Below are positions 38,121-49,694 of a stretch of DNA of 59,877 nucleotides, one piece after another. Each line of letters begins with the position of its first letter. Positions within the stretch are counted from its first letter, which is position 1. A program made the position numbers and the translations under genes. Below the pieces are notes generated by a model. The model worked only from the letters and a program-made list of their open reading frames with translations. It made no database searches and had not been told where the DNA came from. Source of the DNA: Candidatus Hydrogenedentota bacterium (GTDB lineage Bacteria > Hydrogenedentota > Hydrogenedentia > Hydrogenedentales > Hydrogenedentaceae); the NCBI GenBank assembly GCA_026415215.1, contig JAOAHN010000101.1, positions 1 to 59,877 of the forward strand. The letters run 5' to 3'.

Positions 38121-41100
38121 TTAGAAAGTGCGCTGGGTTGGTGCTGTAAAAAAATGAGATTTTCTCTTTAACCAACCAGCATCCGGCTCCGAAAAATTAG
38201 AATATAAAACTTTATCTGGGGAGATAATTAGTTTTGCTCGAACCCAATAGTAGTATACGATAGGCTCATTAGTACTTAAGCAACCGCAAAAGGTCCTTTT
38301 TTGTGATGCGTCTGAAGGATAATCAAAATAGAATGGAAGTTTAACATCTGCGATATGTATGGAGTTTTCTAACTTATTTGAATCTCCCTTGAATACTTCA
38401 TATTCACAATTTATACAATCTTCCGAAGGTTCCCAGGTTAGTAAGATAAAATCATCATAGGTTCCATCAGAAGCGGTTAAGTTACGGGGAGGTGATATAA
38501 AAGTTGAAGCCTCTCCTTCTTCTTGTTGCTCCTCTCCTTCTGAGTTTATTAGTCCTTCCCCTTCAACCATCCCATCGATACACTCCTCTCCTTCTGTAGT
38601 AGTGTCAAAACCTTCATTATTTCCCTCCTCTGCACCTCCCTCTCCTTCTTGATGTATTTCACCTTCTCCCTCTGTGAGACCCTCAGAGATACCTTCCCCT
38701 TCCAAGCTTCCCCCTTCGTAGATTTCGGCTTCCTCGTATCCTTCTATTTCTTCGCCATCCGGTTCGGAGTGAGTTATTATAGGTATAAACTGAACTCTTT
38801 CTGCGAGAGGGTTGTGAGAAAAATAACACAATAAACCCTTTCTCTTGAGTTCAGAAAACTTTTCCACATTTATGGAACATTGAATTTCTCCAGCATCGAG
38901 AGTAGGTTCTATTACCTTAGTCTTTCCCGACTCCACTATACTCACTGGCTTATTTTTTATATCGTATGTGTATCTTTTTTTGGGTTCACCAGGAGTTTGA
39001 ATAGGAGCTTGGTCCACAAGTAAAGGAATATCTTTAGTAAGTATACTTTCACAGTAGAATCTAAACGAGGTTTTTTGTTCGTCGAGTTCAATGTCCGAAG
39101 CTTTTATAGGAAGGATGATAGTGTTATTTCTAAAGGGGTTCATATCATACTTATCCGCCGAGTATCCATATAAAGGATATAATATTTTCATCTCAAGGGT
39201 CTTATTATTTTCTAACATTGACACAAAAACATCTGATGATGGAGAAGGTGGTTGAAATTCATAGGTATATGTATTAGAAAGAATGAAGTCTGTGGTGTCG
39301 TCACCGTCCACATCTATATATACCTTAAATTTTATTTGATTGGGTGTGCTCCAAGGAGAGTAAGTAGAAATAAGGAAGTAAATGTTTGAGTCTTTTAATT
39401 TACTGCCCTCTGGTAGGTAGGGGTAATCATCCGCAATAGCTACAAAATTTATATCTCCGCAAGATAGATACCCAGCAAGATTTTTTAACCTATCGCTTAC
39501 ATCCACAACTTCGAAGATCCCGTAAAATGAGAGCAGATCGATGGGATAGTTAGTTCCTGTGTTAAGATGTAAACCATGTATTTGAAGTATAGAATGACTA
39601 TCTTTGGTGACATTTATTTCTTTAGGTAAAATCTCTAATTTGGATGCAGGCTTAACTTGAGAATAGAATGGAATTGACATAAAGGTATTGTCTGTAAGGT
39701 TTTCTACCACTATTTTCCCATAGAACTCGCTAACCCATGCTCTTTTTGTCTCAGAACTTCTTATATATATTGAAGGATCTCTAAAATTTGAGATTTCAGA
39801 ATATTGAGCATTGATAGTTATCGGTACATCTATATACTGGCTTTCCGGAATAGGACCTGCTTCGAATTCCATAGGAAATATATACACTCCTTGGGGATTT
39901 ACATACGGTATGGTTTGAATATGAAAAGATTTTGAGCCCCCAGAGAGATTTTTTATTCTTAACCATTTTGTAATTTGAGTATCCTCACTAATTTCCCATA
40001 GGTCAAAGGTGAGCGCTACTTCGTTTGGATTTTCCGAATCATAAACTAATATATCCAGATTAAAACTATTTGAAAGGTCTAATCTTCCTGCACCTCCAGT
40101 TGTTGGTCCGGCTGAATATGTGGAATCTCCTTTCTTTAATATGGTTCCATATATTGAATTATTGATCAAAAGTGTTTTCAATTCAGAAGGAGACGATGAG
40201 TGAGAAATTTCTTTTAGTAGCCCTGCTATCCCAGATATGTGTGGTGCTGACATGGATGTTCCTGATGACATTCTTCCCAAAGGCGAAGAACCCATATTAG
40301 CAGAGAAAATCCAAATACCTGGGGCGGAGAGATCTGGTTTGAGTAATAGCCTATTGTTTGAAGATATTGAAGGCCCTCTGGAAGAAAAGTAAGCGACTTT
40401 GTAAGGTGTATTTAGTGGTATGGTAGGATCAGGATCTTCATAAGCACTTACTCCTATAGCCGAAGGTGCACTTGCAGGCATAGCAAAAGCGTAAAAACTA
40501 TCGCCTCTGTTCCCTGCTGAGGCAACTACAAGAGTTCCTATTTTAAAAGCATTTTCGCAAGCTACGCACTCTGGTGTATCAGAAAAACCGTAGTCTTCGC
40601 CTAATGAAAGATTTATTATGTCTGCTTTATCGTTAAAATCACCATCTTGGTTAGGGTCGACTGCCCACTCTATTGCAGGGATTAGGATTTCAGTTTTTGG
40701 ACTGACTGAGAATATCTTGAGAGCATAGATTTGGCAATTTGGAGCTACACCAGGAGCCACACTAAAATAGGTATTTAGAGTAGACAAGTCATAGTTTCCA
40801 TTGTATGTGCTCCCATTATTTAGCACTCCATAACCACCAATTATTCCAGCGACATGAGTACCATGTCCCAGTTGGTCAAATGGGTCAGGATCAGGATTAG
40901 GAATTTGTCTACCCGGAATTTCTGGGTTATATTCTTCTCCTACGAAATCATAACCGCCGATAATCTTTTCGTTAGGATATTTTATATTTTCTTCTACGAG
41001 TGTAGGATTATTTGCGTTGTAGTCTCCTGGATTTCCTGAACCACCAAAGGTGGGGTGTATATAATCTATTCCTGAATCAATTACTGCTATCTTTATTCCT

Positions 41101-41540
41101 CTGCCAGTAGCTAAATAATCGTTCCATATTCTCGGTACTCCCAAACTCGGGATGCTTGTAGATAGATGTAATTCCAACTTTCCGAGAGGATGAATTGCCT
41201 TTACAAATTCATTATTAACTATCTTCTCTATTTCATTTGAGGACACATAGCACCCCATGCCGTTGAAAACTCTTTGAGCAGAGAATAACCTTATGATTGT
41301 ATTACTTTTAGCTCTATTAATCGTGTAGGTAAATTCGTCCTGAATTGACTTAAGTTTTTCAATATGTTCTCGTGTTTGTCTCAGTAATTCTTCTGTATTT
41401 GACTTAAGATTTTTTTGGCTTAAGTAAAAGTCTATGGCGCATTTCTCTTTGAACTCTATTACTATGGGAATATATTCTGGAATATTTTCGGTGGAAAAGT
41501 AGGTAAAGACCGAAACCAAAAAAAACAATGATTTAAACAT
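38121..41540 (-). CDS. Large secreted subtilisin-like serine protease
   Basis: 1139 residues. Signal peptide (about 1-17), an inhibitor-like pro-region, then an S8 catalytic domain with D155 (AVIDSGID), H226 (GHGTHVAG), oxyanion N344 (SAGNRG) and S429 (GTSMSAP). Beta-rich domains of unclear type follow (about 500-960). An acidic Glu-Gly-rich linker comes next (38507-38772) and finally a Fn3-like domain beginning PPRNLTASDG. Probably extracellular; the linker looks like a spacer between catalytic and surface-binding regions. No C-terminal sorting signal is obvious. It is transcribed toward the sulfatase gene (64-base gap without an obvious terminator). Confidence 0.92.
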   Translation of the reverse strand: MFKSLFFLVSVFTYFSTENIPEYIPIVIEFKEKCAIDFYLSQKNLKSNTEELLRQTREHIEKLKSIQDEFTYTINRAKSNTIIRLFSAQRVFNGMGCYVSSNEIEKIVNNEFVKAIHPLGKLELHLSTSIPSLGVPRIWNDYLATGRGIKIAVIDSGIDYIHPTFGGSGNPGDYNANNPTLVEENIKYPNEKIIGGYDFVGEEYNPEIPGRQIPNPDPDPFDQLGHGTHVAGIIGGYGVLNNGSTYNGNYDLSTLNTYFSVAPGVAPNCQIYALKIFSVSPKTEILIPAIEWAVDPNQDGDFNDKADIINLSLGEDYGFSDTPECVACENAFKIGTLVVASAGNRGDSFYAFAMPASAPSAIGVSAYEDPDPTIPLNTPYKVAYFSSRGPSISSNNRLLLKPDLSAPGIWIFSANMGSSPLGRMSSGTSMSAPHISGIAGLLKEISHSSSPSELKTLLINNSIYGTILKKGDSTYSAGPTTGGAGRLDLSNSFNLDILVYDSENPNEVALTFDLWEISEDTQITKWLRIKNLSGGSKSFHIQTIPYVNPQGVYIFPMEFEAGPIPESQYIDVPITINAQYSEISNFRDPSIYIRSSETKRAWVSEFYGKIVVENLTDNTFMSIPFYSQVKPASKLEILPKEINVTKDSHSILQIHGLHLNTGTNYPIDLLSFYGIFEVVDVSDRLKNLAGYLSCGDINFVAIADDYPYLPEGSKLKDSNIYFLISTYSPWSTPNQIKFKVYIDVDGDDTTDFILSNTYTYEFQPPSPSSDVFVSMLENNKTLEMKILYPLYGYSADKYDMNPFRNNTIILPIKASDIELDEQKTSFRFYCESILTKDIPLLVDQAPIQTPGEPKKRYTYDIKNKPVSIVESGKTKVIEPTLDAGEIQCSINVEKFSELKRKGLLCYFSHNPLAERVQFIPIITHSEPDGEEIEGYEEAEIYEGGSLEGEGISEGLTEGEGEIHQEGEGGAEEGNNEGFDTTTEGEECIDGMVEGEGLINSEGEEQQEEGEASTFISPPRNLTASDGTYDDFILLTWEPSEDCINCEYEVFKGDSNKLENSIHIADVKLPFYFDYPSDASQKRTFCGCLSTNEPIVYYYWVRAKLIISPDKVLYSNFSEPDAGWLKRKSHFFTAPTQRTF
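38507..38772 (-). repeat. Glu-Gly-rich low-complexity linker in subtilase
   Basis: Within the S8 protease gene, about 88 residues dominated by EGE and GEG units (for example LEGEGISEGLTEGEGEIHQ), seen on the plus strand as repeated CTTCTCCTTC-like runs. It is an imperfect, degenerate repeat and not an exact tandem array. Acidic linkers of this kind are common in secreted proteins of Hydrogenedentota and Lentisphaerae-like bacteria (from family memory). Confidence 0.75.
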
Positions 41541-41614
41541 TTTGAATTATTCCTAAGTGATATAATAAATTCTATTTAATTATAACTTATTAATTCCTTT
41601 CCATTTTGAAATTT

Positions 41615-42529
41615 ATGAAGCAAACCCCTAACCAAAATATCTCGGAAGTGTATAAGATTACATGGATAGGTTTGTTTCTTAACCTATTTCTTACGAGTTT
41701 GAAAGTTGTAGTGGGATATATGTCAAATAGTAAAGCTCTAATAGCGGATGGAGTTCATAGTTTATCTGATTGTGTTACAGACTTCGCAATATTATTAGGA
41801 GGAAGATATTGGTTTGCTCCTGCTGATGAAGAACACCCTCACGGACATGGTAGGCTTGAACTGTTGGTAACAGTGTTCATAGGTATTGTTTTAGGATTTG
41901 TAGGTTTGTTGTTATCATATAAGGCGATACTACCAATTGTTTCGAGAGAAATACCTGATATCAATTCTTTGCCAGTAATTTCCGTTGCTTTTCTATCTTT
42001 TGTCTCGAAAGAATGGCTCTACAGGTATACGGTTAAGGTGGGCAAGAGAGTTCATTCCTCTGCACTTATAGCTAATGCATGGCACCATCGTTCCGATAGT
42101 CTCAGTTCCCTACCTGTGTTAATCGCTGGTATTGCTGTATTAATTGACCCTGTTTATAGAGTTCTTGATCCAGTTGCTACTGTAATAATAGGGGTTTTCA
42201 TAATGTACTCAGCGGTTGTATTAGTCTTACCAGCATTAAATCATCTAATAGACAGAGGGGTCAGCAAGGAAGAGATAAATGAGATTAGGGATTTGGCTAT
42301 TTCTATGGATGGAGTTAAGGATGTTCACGCTATTAGAAGTAGGCACATAGGAGGTGGAATATCAGTAGATTTACATCTTTTAGTAGAGCCGTGTTTATCT
42401 GTCAAGGAAGGACATACTATAGCAGGAAAAGTAAAAAATAAGATTCTCAGGGAAAAAGAAAATATAGTAGATGTCTTGATCCATGTAGAGCCCTATGAAG
42501 AAACCCAAGATCCTCGCTACAGAACTTGA
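41615..42529 (+). CDS. Cation diffusion facilitator (CDF) transporter
   Basis: 304 residues with six membrane segments and a cytoplasmic C-terminal domain. Metal-site residues are visible in LIADGVHSLSD (D and H/S cluster) and HHRSDSLSS; the cytoplasmic DEEHPHGHGRLE loop also matches the family. Zn2+, Fe2+ or Mn2+ export is the usual role; the site composition (D, H, D) does not settle which. ATG 41615 is chosen over a TTG at 41606, though neither has a strong SD. Its stop overlaps the convergent rlmI-like gene by 13 bases. Confidence 0.9.
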   Translation: MKQTPNQNISEVYKITWIGLFLNLFLTSLKVVVGYMSNSKALIADGVHSLSDCVTDFAILLGGRYWFAPADEEHPHGHGRLELLVTVFIGIVLGFVGLLLSYKAILPIVSREIPDINSLPVISVAFLSFVSKEWLYRYTVKVGKRVHSSALIANAWHHRSDSLSSLPVLIAGIAVLIDPVYRVLDPVATVIIGVFIMYSAVVLVLPALNHLIDRGVSKEEINEIRDLAISMDGVKDVHAIRSRHIGGGISVDLHLLVEPCLSVKEGHTIAGKVKNKILREKENIVDVLIHVEPYEETQDPRYRT

Positions 42530-43653
42530 ACAATAGCACATTTTAAGTAAGATAGCTCGGGCATTATAAAGTGTTCGGGATGGTCGGGCGAAGCGCCATG
42601 AAACTCAAGAAGTTTTGCTCTCCTCCCTTCTTTCCTTATTGCTCTTTTAACTATCTCTCTAAAATCGAGTTGAGAAACAAAATGTGAGCATGAGCATGTT
42701 ATTAGAAATCCGCCATCATTGAGACATCTAATTGCAGATGAATTCAAACTTACATATTTATTAAATCCCTTCTGGAAATCTTCTTTTTTCTTGATGTAAG
42801 CAGGGGGGTCTAATATGATTACATCGTATTTCTCATCCTGCTCGAGAATTTCCGTTACATCACCTTTTATTACAGTGGATTTTGAATCAAAGCCATTGAG
42901 TTTTAAGTTCTCTTTTGTTACTTCTATAGCATTTTCTGATGATTCAACTAAAACCACAGATTTTGCTCCTGCCGAAATTGCATGGCAACTCCAAACTCCT
43001 ATGTAACTAAAACAATCTAAGACTTTCGCTCCAGGCATATATTTTTGCGAATATATGTAATTCATTCTTTGATCAAGAAATAAACCAGTTTTTTGTGAGT
43101 TTTTGATTGGGACTAAAAAATCCAATCCGTTCAATTTAACTTTTACTATCTCAGGAACTGTATCCGTTAAAATTTGTGAAGAAAATTTAGTTAATATATT
43201 ATCCACTCCTTTGAAACTTCGGATAGCCTTGAGAAAGAATTCCCTCTCCTTCCTGTAAAACTCTAAGTTAGACTCTGCAACAACTAATTTGTCATATCGA
43301 TCTATTATGGCTCCTGGTAATCCATCAACTTCTGCATGCACCCATCTATAAACATTTGATTCAGGAAAAAGTCTAATTCTAAGTCCAATCGCATTGTTTA
43401 GTAATTTCTTGAAAAACTTTTCGTTAATTTCTTCTTGATGGTACGAGATTATTCTACCTAAAATATTACCCTGTTTTTGATAAAAAGCTCTCCCTATAAA
43501 TCTATTCGTAGAACTATATATATCGATTATTGCTCCATCTTCTAAACTCAGTAGCTCAGCAGTATCAGATTTATACACCCACCTATGCCCCCTGAGTAAT
43601 CGCCTTTCTTTCTTTGGCAAAAGTTTGACATTTGTAATAGATAATTGTGCCAT
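42517..43653 (-). CDS. RlmI-like rRNA large-subunit methyltransferase
   Basis: 378 residues. An N-terminal PUA domain (about 1-80; RRLLRGHRWVYKSD) is followed by a RlmI-type alpha/beta region and a class I SAM methyltransferase domain with VLDCFSYIGVWSCHA, then DPPAYIKKKEDF. The family member RlmI makes m5C1962 in 23S rRNA. It lies 12 bases after atpC and is probably the last gene of the ATP synthase transcript. Substrate specificity is inferred from the family. Confidence 0.92.
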   Translation of the reverse strand: MAQLSITNVKLLPKKERRLLRGHRWVYKSDTAELLSLEDGAIIDIYSSTNRFIGRAFYQKQGNILGRIISYHQEEINEKFFKKLLNNAIGLRIRLFPESNVYRWVHAEVDGLPGAIIDRYDKLVVAESNLEFYRKEREFFLKAIRSFKGVDNILTKFSSQILTDTVPEIVKVKLNGLDFLVPIKNSQKTGLFLDQRMNYIYSQKYMPGAKVLDCFSYIGVWSCHAISAGAKSVVLVESSENAIEVTKENLKLNGFDSKSTVIKGDVTEILEQDEKYDVIILDPPAYIKKKEDFQKGFNKYVSLNSSAIRCLNDGGFLITCSCSHFVSQLDFREIVKRAIRKEGRRAKLLEFHGASPDHPEHFIMPELSYLKCAIVQVL

Positions 43654-43665
43654 TTTAATGAATTT

Positions 43666-45464
<1,799 letters not shown>

Positions 45465-45470
45465 TTATCC

Positions 45471-46355
45471 CTATTCAGAGTGGATAGAGCCACTAATCAC
45501 TTCAATGACTTCTTTAGTTATTAATTCTTGTCTTATCTTGTTGAATTCTATTTTAAGTTTACTCAAGAATTTCTCCGCATTCGTTGAGGCCATTTCCATA
45601 GCCTGCATTCTGGCGATTTGTTCTGAAGCGAATGACTCATGAAAAATCTTGTTTAGCTCAGAAACTAAGTAGAGCTTTAAAATTTCATTGAGTATACTCT
45701 CTATATCTGGTTCTAATACCCATGTCATTCTGAATTTTTCTTCCCCCTTGATCTGCGACACTTCTTGTATAGAGATAGGAACCAGTCTCGATATAGTTGT
45801 TTCGAGATTATACGATGGCTTCAATGATGTGTATACTATCATTACCTCATCAGTATTGAAGGACAGATAGGAGTTTACAAAAAAATCTGCGAGGTTATAA
45901 ACTTTGTCTAATGTATACTTACTGAAAAAATTCTGATACTCTTGATCGATTTTGACACCTTTACTTTTGAGATATGCAGTTCCTCTATTACCGATTGAGA
46001 TGAGGAAATATTCTTTTTCACTTTTGGTAGCAGACATTAGTTCTAATGCTTTTATGGCAACCCGTGAGGCAAAACTTCCACATAAGCCATGGTCATTTGA
46101 AACTATAAGGATAGTAGAATGCAGTATTTTTTCTCTTTGCTTTACCAAGGGGTGTTGATTTATGTCATAAATTTCCTCGCAGTTCTTAAGAATATACATC
46201 GCTTCTCTTATTTTTTGGGGTATTACTTTCGAAGTTTGCAATACTTGTTGGGCCTTTTTTGCTCTAACTGTAGCTACCATCTTTATTGCTCTTGTAAGTT
46301 TTTGGACATTTTTTATGGTTTCTAACTTCTTCTTTAGATACTGAATGTTTGCCAT
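45471..46355 (-). CDS. atpG: ATP synthase gamma subunit
   Basis: 294 residues, rotor shaft. N-terminal LKKKLETIKNVQKLTRAIKMVATVR coiled-coil helix, the conserved SNDHGLCGSF block and the C-terminal helix (EQIARMQAMEMASTNAEKFL) are typical of F1 gamma. 41 bases after atpA; SD GAGCAT-like weak. Transcribed with the rest of the operon. Confidence 0.97.
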   Translation of the reverse strand: MANIQYLKKKLETIKNVQKLTRAIKMVATVRAKKAQQVLQTSKVIPQKIREAMYILKNCEEIYDINQHPLVKQREKILHSTILIVSNDHGLCGSFASRVAIKALELMSATKSEKEYFLISIGNRGTAYLKSKGVKIDQEYQNFFSKYTLDKVYNLADFFVNSYLSFNTDEVMIVYTSLKPSYNLETTISRLVPISIQEVSQIKGEEKFRMTWVLEPDIESILNEILKLYLVSELNKIFHESFASEQIARMQAMEMASTNAEKFLSKLKIEFNKIRQELITKEVIEVISGSIHSE

Positions 46356-46396
46356 ATTAATATGCTCTGCTTGTGATTAGAATTAAAAGTCACATT

Positions 46397-47914
46397 TCAC
46401 TTTTCCCATTTGCTTTCTACAAAGTCACGAATCGCTTTTTCTAACTCTTCTTTAGTTTTCTCATCGAATGGTTTTTCTCCGTTCAAGGTAGAATACAAAT
46501 CGGGGTAGGTTACTCGAATGTACTTTACGAGTTCATTTTCAAATTCAGGGATTTTCGTCAGGGGTATGCTATCTGCGAATCCGTTAACCCCAGCGAATAT
46601 AGTTATTATTTGGTCTGCCAATGGAAGTGGGCTAAACCTGTCTTGGGTAAGTAATGCGGTAAGTCTCCTTCCTCTCTCGAGTTGAGCATGTGAAGATTCA
46701 TCGAGTTCACTCCCAAATTGTGCAAAGACTTCCAGTTCCCTATATTGAGCAAGTAATACTCTAAGGTTTGCAGAGACTTTTTTCATTATGGGAGTTTGTG
46801 CAGCTCCTCCTACTCGAGAGACGCTGATTCCAGGATTTACCGCGGGCCTAATACCACTGTAGAACAACGATGAATCGAGGTATATTTGACCGTCTGTTAT
46901 GGAGATAACATTAGTAGGTATATATGCAGACACATCACCTGCTTGGGTTTCTATGATGGGTAATGCGGTTAGAGTTCCTCCCCCCTTAGATGGGTGCATA
47001 CAAGCAGCCCTTTCTAAAAGTCGGCTATGTAAGTAGAATATATCTCCTGGGTAAGCCTCTCTACCCGGAGGCCTCCTTAAAAGAAGTGATATTTGCCGAT
47101 ATGCCAGCGCGTGTTTAGATAGATCATCGTATATTATCAAAACATCTTTGCCTCTGTCCCTGAAATATTCGCCTATAGCACATCCCGTATAAGGTGCTAA
47201 GTATTGCATAGAAGCAGGTTCAGAAGCGGTGGCAGAAACCACAATAGTGAACTTCATCGCTCCGTAATTAGTAAGGTCATTTACTACTTGAGCTACAGTA
47301 GACCTTTTTTGCCCGATTGCTACATATATACATATAACATCTTTACCTTTCTGGTTTATTATTGTGTCAACTGCTATGGCTGTTTTACCTGTTTGTCTAT
47401 CTCCTATTATAAGCTCCCTTTGACCTTTACCTATAGGCACGATCGAATCTATAACCTTGATACCTGTTAGTAGAGGTTTGGATACGGGGTGTCTTTCTAC
47501 TATTCCTGGTGCAATTCTTTCGACAGGGTAAAATTCTTCACATTCAATTCTCCCACCAGTATCAACAGGGTCTCCTAATGCGTTGATTACCCTTCCTAAG
47601 AGTGCCTCTCCTACAGGAACTGAGGCAATTCTCCAGGTTCTTTTCACCTGGTCGCCTTCTTTGATTAATTCATAGTCACCAAAGATGATGGTTCCTACAT
47701 GATCCTCCTCGAGGCTTAGCACCATACCCTTAATGTTGTTAGGAAATTCCACCAACTCTCCATAGAATGCATTTTCCAATCCGTAGATTCGGGCTATACC
47801 GTCACCACTTTGTATTACAGTGCCGGATTCAGAGACATCTATTGCAGTCACATAGGATTGGATTTGTTGTTTTATTATATTGGCTAATTCATCTATCCTA
47901 ATATTTGATGACAT
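46397..47914 (-). CDS. atpA: ATP synthase alpha subunit
   Basis: Non-catalytic nucleotide-binding F1 subunit, 505 residues. P-loop GDRQTGKT (171-178); N-terminal beta-barrel ([24 protein letters not shown]) and C-terminal helical domain; [17 protein letters not shown] signature present. Overlaps atpH by 17 bases. Confidence 0.98.
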   Translation of the reverse strand: MSSNIRIDELANIIKQQIQSYVTAIDVSESGTVIQSGDGIARIYGLENAFYGELVEFPNNIKGMVLSLEEDHVGTIIFGDYELIKEGDQVKRTWRIASVPVGEALLGRVINALGDPVDTGGRIECEEFYPVERIAPGIVERHPVSKPLLTGIKVIDSIVPIGKGQRELIIGDRQTGKTAIAVDTIINQKGKDVICIYVAIGQKRSTVAQVVNDLTNYGAMKFTIVVSATASEPASMQYLAPYTGCAIGEYFRDRGKDVLIIYDDLSKHALAYRQISLLLRRPPGREAYPGDIFYLHSRLLERAACMHPSKGGGTLTALPIIETQAGDVSAYIPTNVISITDGQIYLDSSLFYSGIRPAVNPGISVSRVGGAAQTPIMKKVSANLRVLLAQYRELEVFAQFGSELDESSHAQLERGRRLTALLTQDRFSPLPLADQIITIFAGVNGFADSIPLTKIPEFENELVKYIRVTYPDLYSTLNGEKPFDEKTKEELEKAIRDFVESKWEK

Positions 47915-48476
47915 CCTGTGATAATCCTTTTCTGACTATGTATTCCTTGAGTTTTTCCATTTGAGTCCTATAGCTGAAATCAAATGTAAAACCATAGAAT
48001 TTCACTATTAAGCCACCTAAAATACGGCTATCTATATTTTTAATAAGTCTTACTTGTTTCTCAGTAAACTTCTCAAGAGTTTTAACTAACTTCTTTTCCG
48101 CGTTCTCTGGTATTGGGATAGCAGTAATGACTTCAACTTCTACGCGATTTAACCAACTATCTATGTTTTCAGAAAATACTTTTGCAATCTCGTTGAGAAT
48201 TTCTATCCTGTGATTTTTTACGAGAAACCAGGCATAGTACCGTATAAACTCAGGTGCATCTATTAAATTTAATATATAATCTATTATTTCTTTTTTAGTC
48301 TTAAATGGAATTACAGGATTTTTTAGAAGTCTCACTACCTCCGGAACATCTCTTAATATAGTGTTTAATAGTTGGTATGACTCAGCCAGTTTAACTAATA
48401 CTTCCTCCGATGTAACAAGAGCCCGAAGCCCCTCAGCATATCGAAAAGATAGTTTTCTTTTCTTAAAAGTATCCAT
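47898..48476 (-). CDS. atpH: ATP synthase delta subunit
   Basis: 192 residues. The C-terminal segment ([30 protein letters not shown]) carries the delta/OSCP signature and the N-terminal helical bundle matches the family. Connects the peripheral stalk to the top of F1. It begins 1 base after the atypical b-type gene and overlaps atpA. Confidence 0.93.
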   Translation of the reverse strand: MDTFKKRKLSFRYAEGLRALVTSEEVLVKLAESYQLLNTILRDVPEVVRLLKNPVIPFKTKKEIIDYILNLIDAPEFIRYYAWFLVKNHRIEILNEIAKVFSENIDSWLNRVEVEVITAIPIPENAEKKLVKTLEKFTEKQVRLIKNIDSRILGGLIVKFYGFTFDFSYRTQMEKLKEYIVRKGLSQDVIKY

Positions 48477-48477
48477 A

Positions 48478-49236
48478 CTAAGACAGCATCTCTATGAAGA
48501 AATTAAACTTTTCTATACTTTCTGTTAGCCTTTCAGGAGTCTCTGTACTTACAATTTTATGTTCGAGTTCCTTTAGGGACTCTTTTATAATAATTTCCCT
48601 TAAGTTGTTTAAGCATTCATTCTCAGCTTCTTTTTTACTCGTATTTAGCAGGAAATCTATTTGTTTCAGTGCTTCTTTATTTTGTTCCTCTATTTTTGTA
48701 AGTCTTTCAGATATAATTTGTTCTTTTTTACTCTCAATTTTTTCGATAATCTTTTGTAGCTCTTTATGCTTTACTTCCGCTCTTTCTAATTCTTCTAAAG
48801 ACTTTCTGTAGTTTTCTTCGATGGTGTTCTTGCGGGTAAGTATTTTTCTTTGATATTTACCCAACGAGTTTTGTAGCGATTTCCACCCCAAAACGAATGA
48901 AGCCACTAACAATGTCCCTGTGTTTAGTGTTCTAAACCAAATTAGATAGAGTTGAATTCTCCTCTTCTCTCTGATAAATTCAGGTGAGTTCTCGTAATCT
49001 AAAACTTTTCTATACAATGTTAGGGTTTCCAAATCAGCAGAAAATTTATCAGGTCTTTCTTTAAATTTCTGATACTCGGATTTTTTGGACACCTCGATAT
49101 ATAGCTTATGTATAGTTTCGTGTTTAGATATGTGAGCATTAGAAAAATTTGGTGTGCGGTAGAGGTATATCCCTATGGTGAAAAGAACGATGTAAGTTAA
49201 GATGAGAACTATAAGGAATTTTCTGTATTTTTTCAT
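48478..49236 (-). CDS. Atypical second b-type stalk subunit with extracytoplasmic insertion
   Basis: 252 residues between atpF and atpH, exactly where the second (b or b') stator arm would lie. Predicted layout: membrane segment 1 (about 7-26), an extracytoplasmic charged region of about 70 residues (27-98), membrane segment 2 (about 99-122) and a long cytoplasmic coiled coil (123-250) ending ETPERLTESIEKFNFFIEML, the pattern of b-subunit C-termini that bind delta. Classical b subunits have one membrane segment and no such insertion. Some Deltaproteobacterial b subunits do have a signal-like N-terminus before the true anchor, so homology is to those forms. Its ATG overlaps the atpF stop by 4 bases. 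Confidence 0.75.
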   Translation of the reverse strand: MKKYRKFLIVLILTYIVLFTIGIYLYRTPNFSNAHISKHETIHKLYIEVSKKSEYQKFKERPDKFSADLETLTLYRKVLDYENSPEFIREKRRIQLYLIWFRTLNTGTLLVASFVLGWKSLQNSLGKYQRKILTRKNTIEENYRKSLEELERAEVKHKELQKIIEKIESKKEQIISERLTKIEEQNKEALKQIDFLLNTSKKEAENECLNNLREIIIKESLKELEHKIVSTETPERLTESIEKFNFFIEMLS

Positions 49237-49664
49237 AATAACCGCTTTCTTTGGATTATTACATTGAACATTTCATCAACTATGCTCTCTATGTGCGGTA
49301 AAATATCAGCTGTTTGGACACAGTAAATTTTTCGCAAAGATTCTTTGTATTCAGCTAACTCTTTACGGGAGTGCATTTGCTCTCTTTCTATCATCTCCCT
49401 TTGCTGGGCATAGGCTTTTTTGGTTATAGTATCCACTTCTGTTTTGGCATTGCTCTCTTTTTCTTTCAATGTTCTAATGTAATCTTTATTAAGTTCGTTT
49501 GCTTTATTTCTTATGTCTTCGACCTCTTTTTCTTTCTTCAGAAAACTTCTTTCACGCTCGAAGATATTCTTCAAAAAAGGTTGCCATATTAACCTATCGA
49601 TTATGAAGAAGAAGATAATGAAAATAATAATTTCAACTATGAGTGTTAGATTTATTCCAGTCAT
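49233..49664 (-). CDS. atpF: ATP synthase b subunit (single-TM form)
   Basis: 143 residues. N-terminal membrane anchor (about 8-27), then WQPFLKNIFERERSF, matching the conserved b-subunit neck, and a long Lys/Glu coiled coil. It is the short, b'-like member of the stator pair with the 252-residue gene downstream. ATG overlaps the next gene by 4 bases. The DE-rich tail ends before delta-binding residues are clear. Confidence 0.92.
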   Translation of the reverse strand: MTGINLTLIVEIIIFIIFFFIIDRLIWQPFLKNIFERERSFLKKEKEVEDIRNKANELNKDYIRTLKEKESNAKTEVDTITKKAYAQQREMIEREQMHSRKELAEYKESLRKIYCVQTADILPHIESIVDEMFNVIIQRKRLL

Positions 49665-49694
49665 AGTGCTTTTGGGAAACTTTTAGTGCGAGAT

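Noticed and set aside
38507-38772. Tandem repeat or CRISPR-like array
   Set aside because: The repetition is degenerate Glu-Gly coding sequence inside the protease gene, with no fixed repeat length or spacers.
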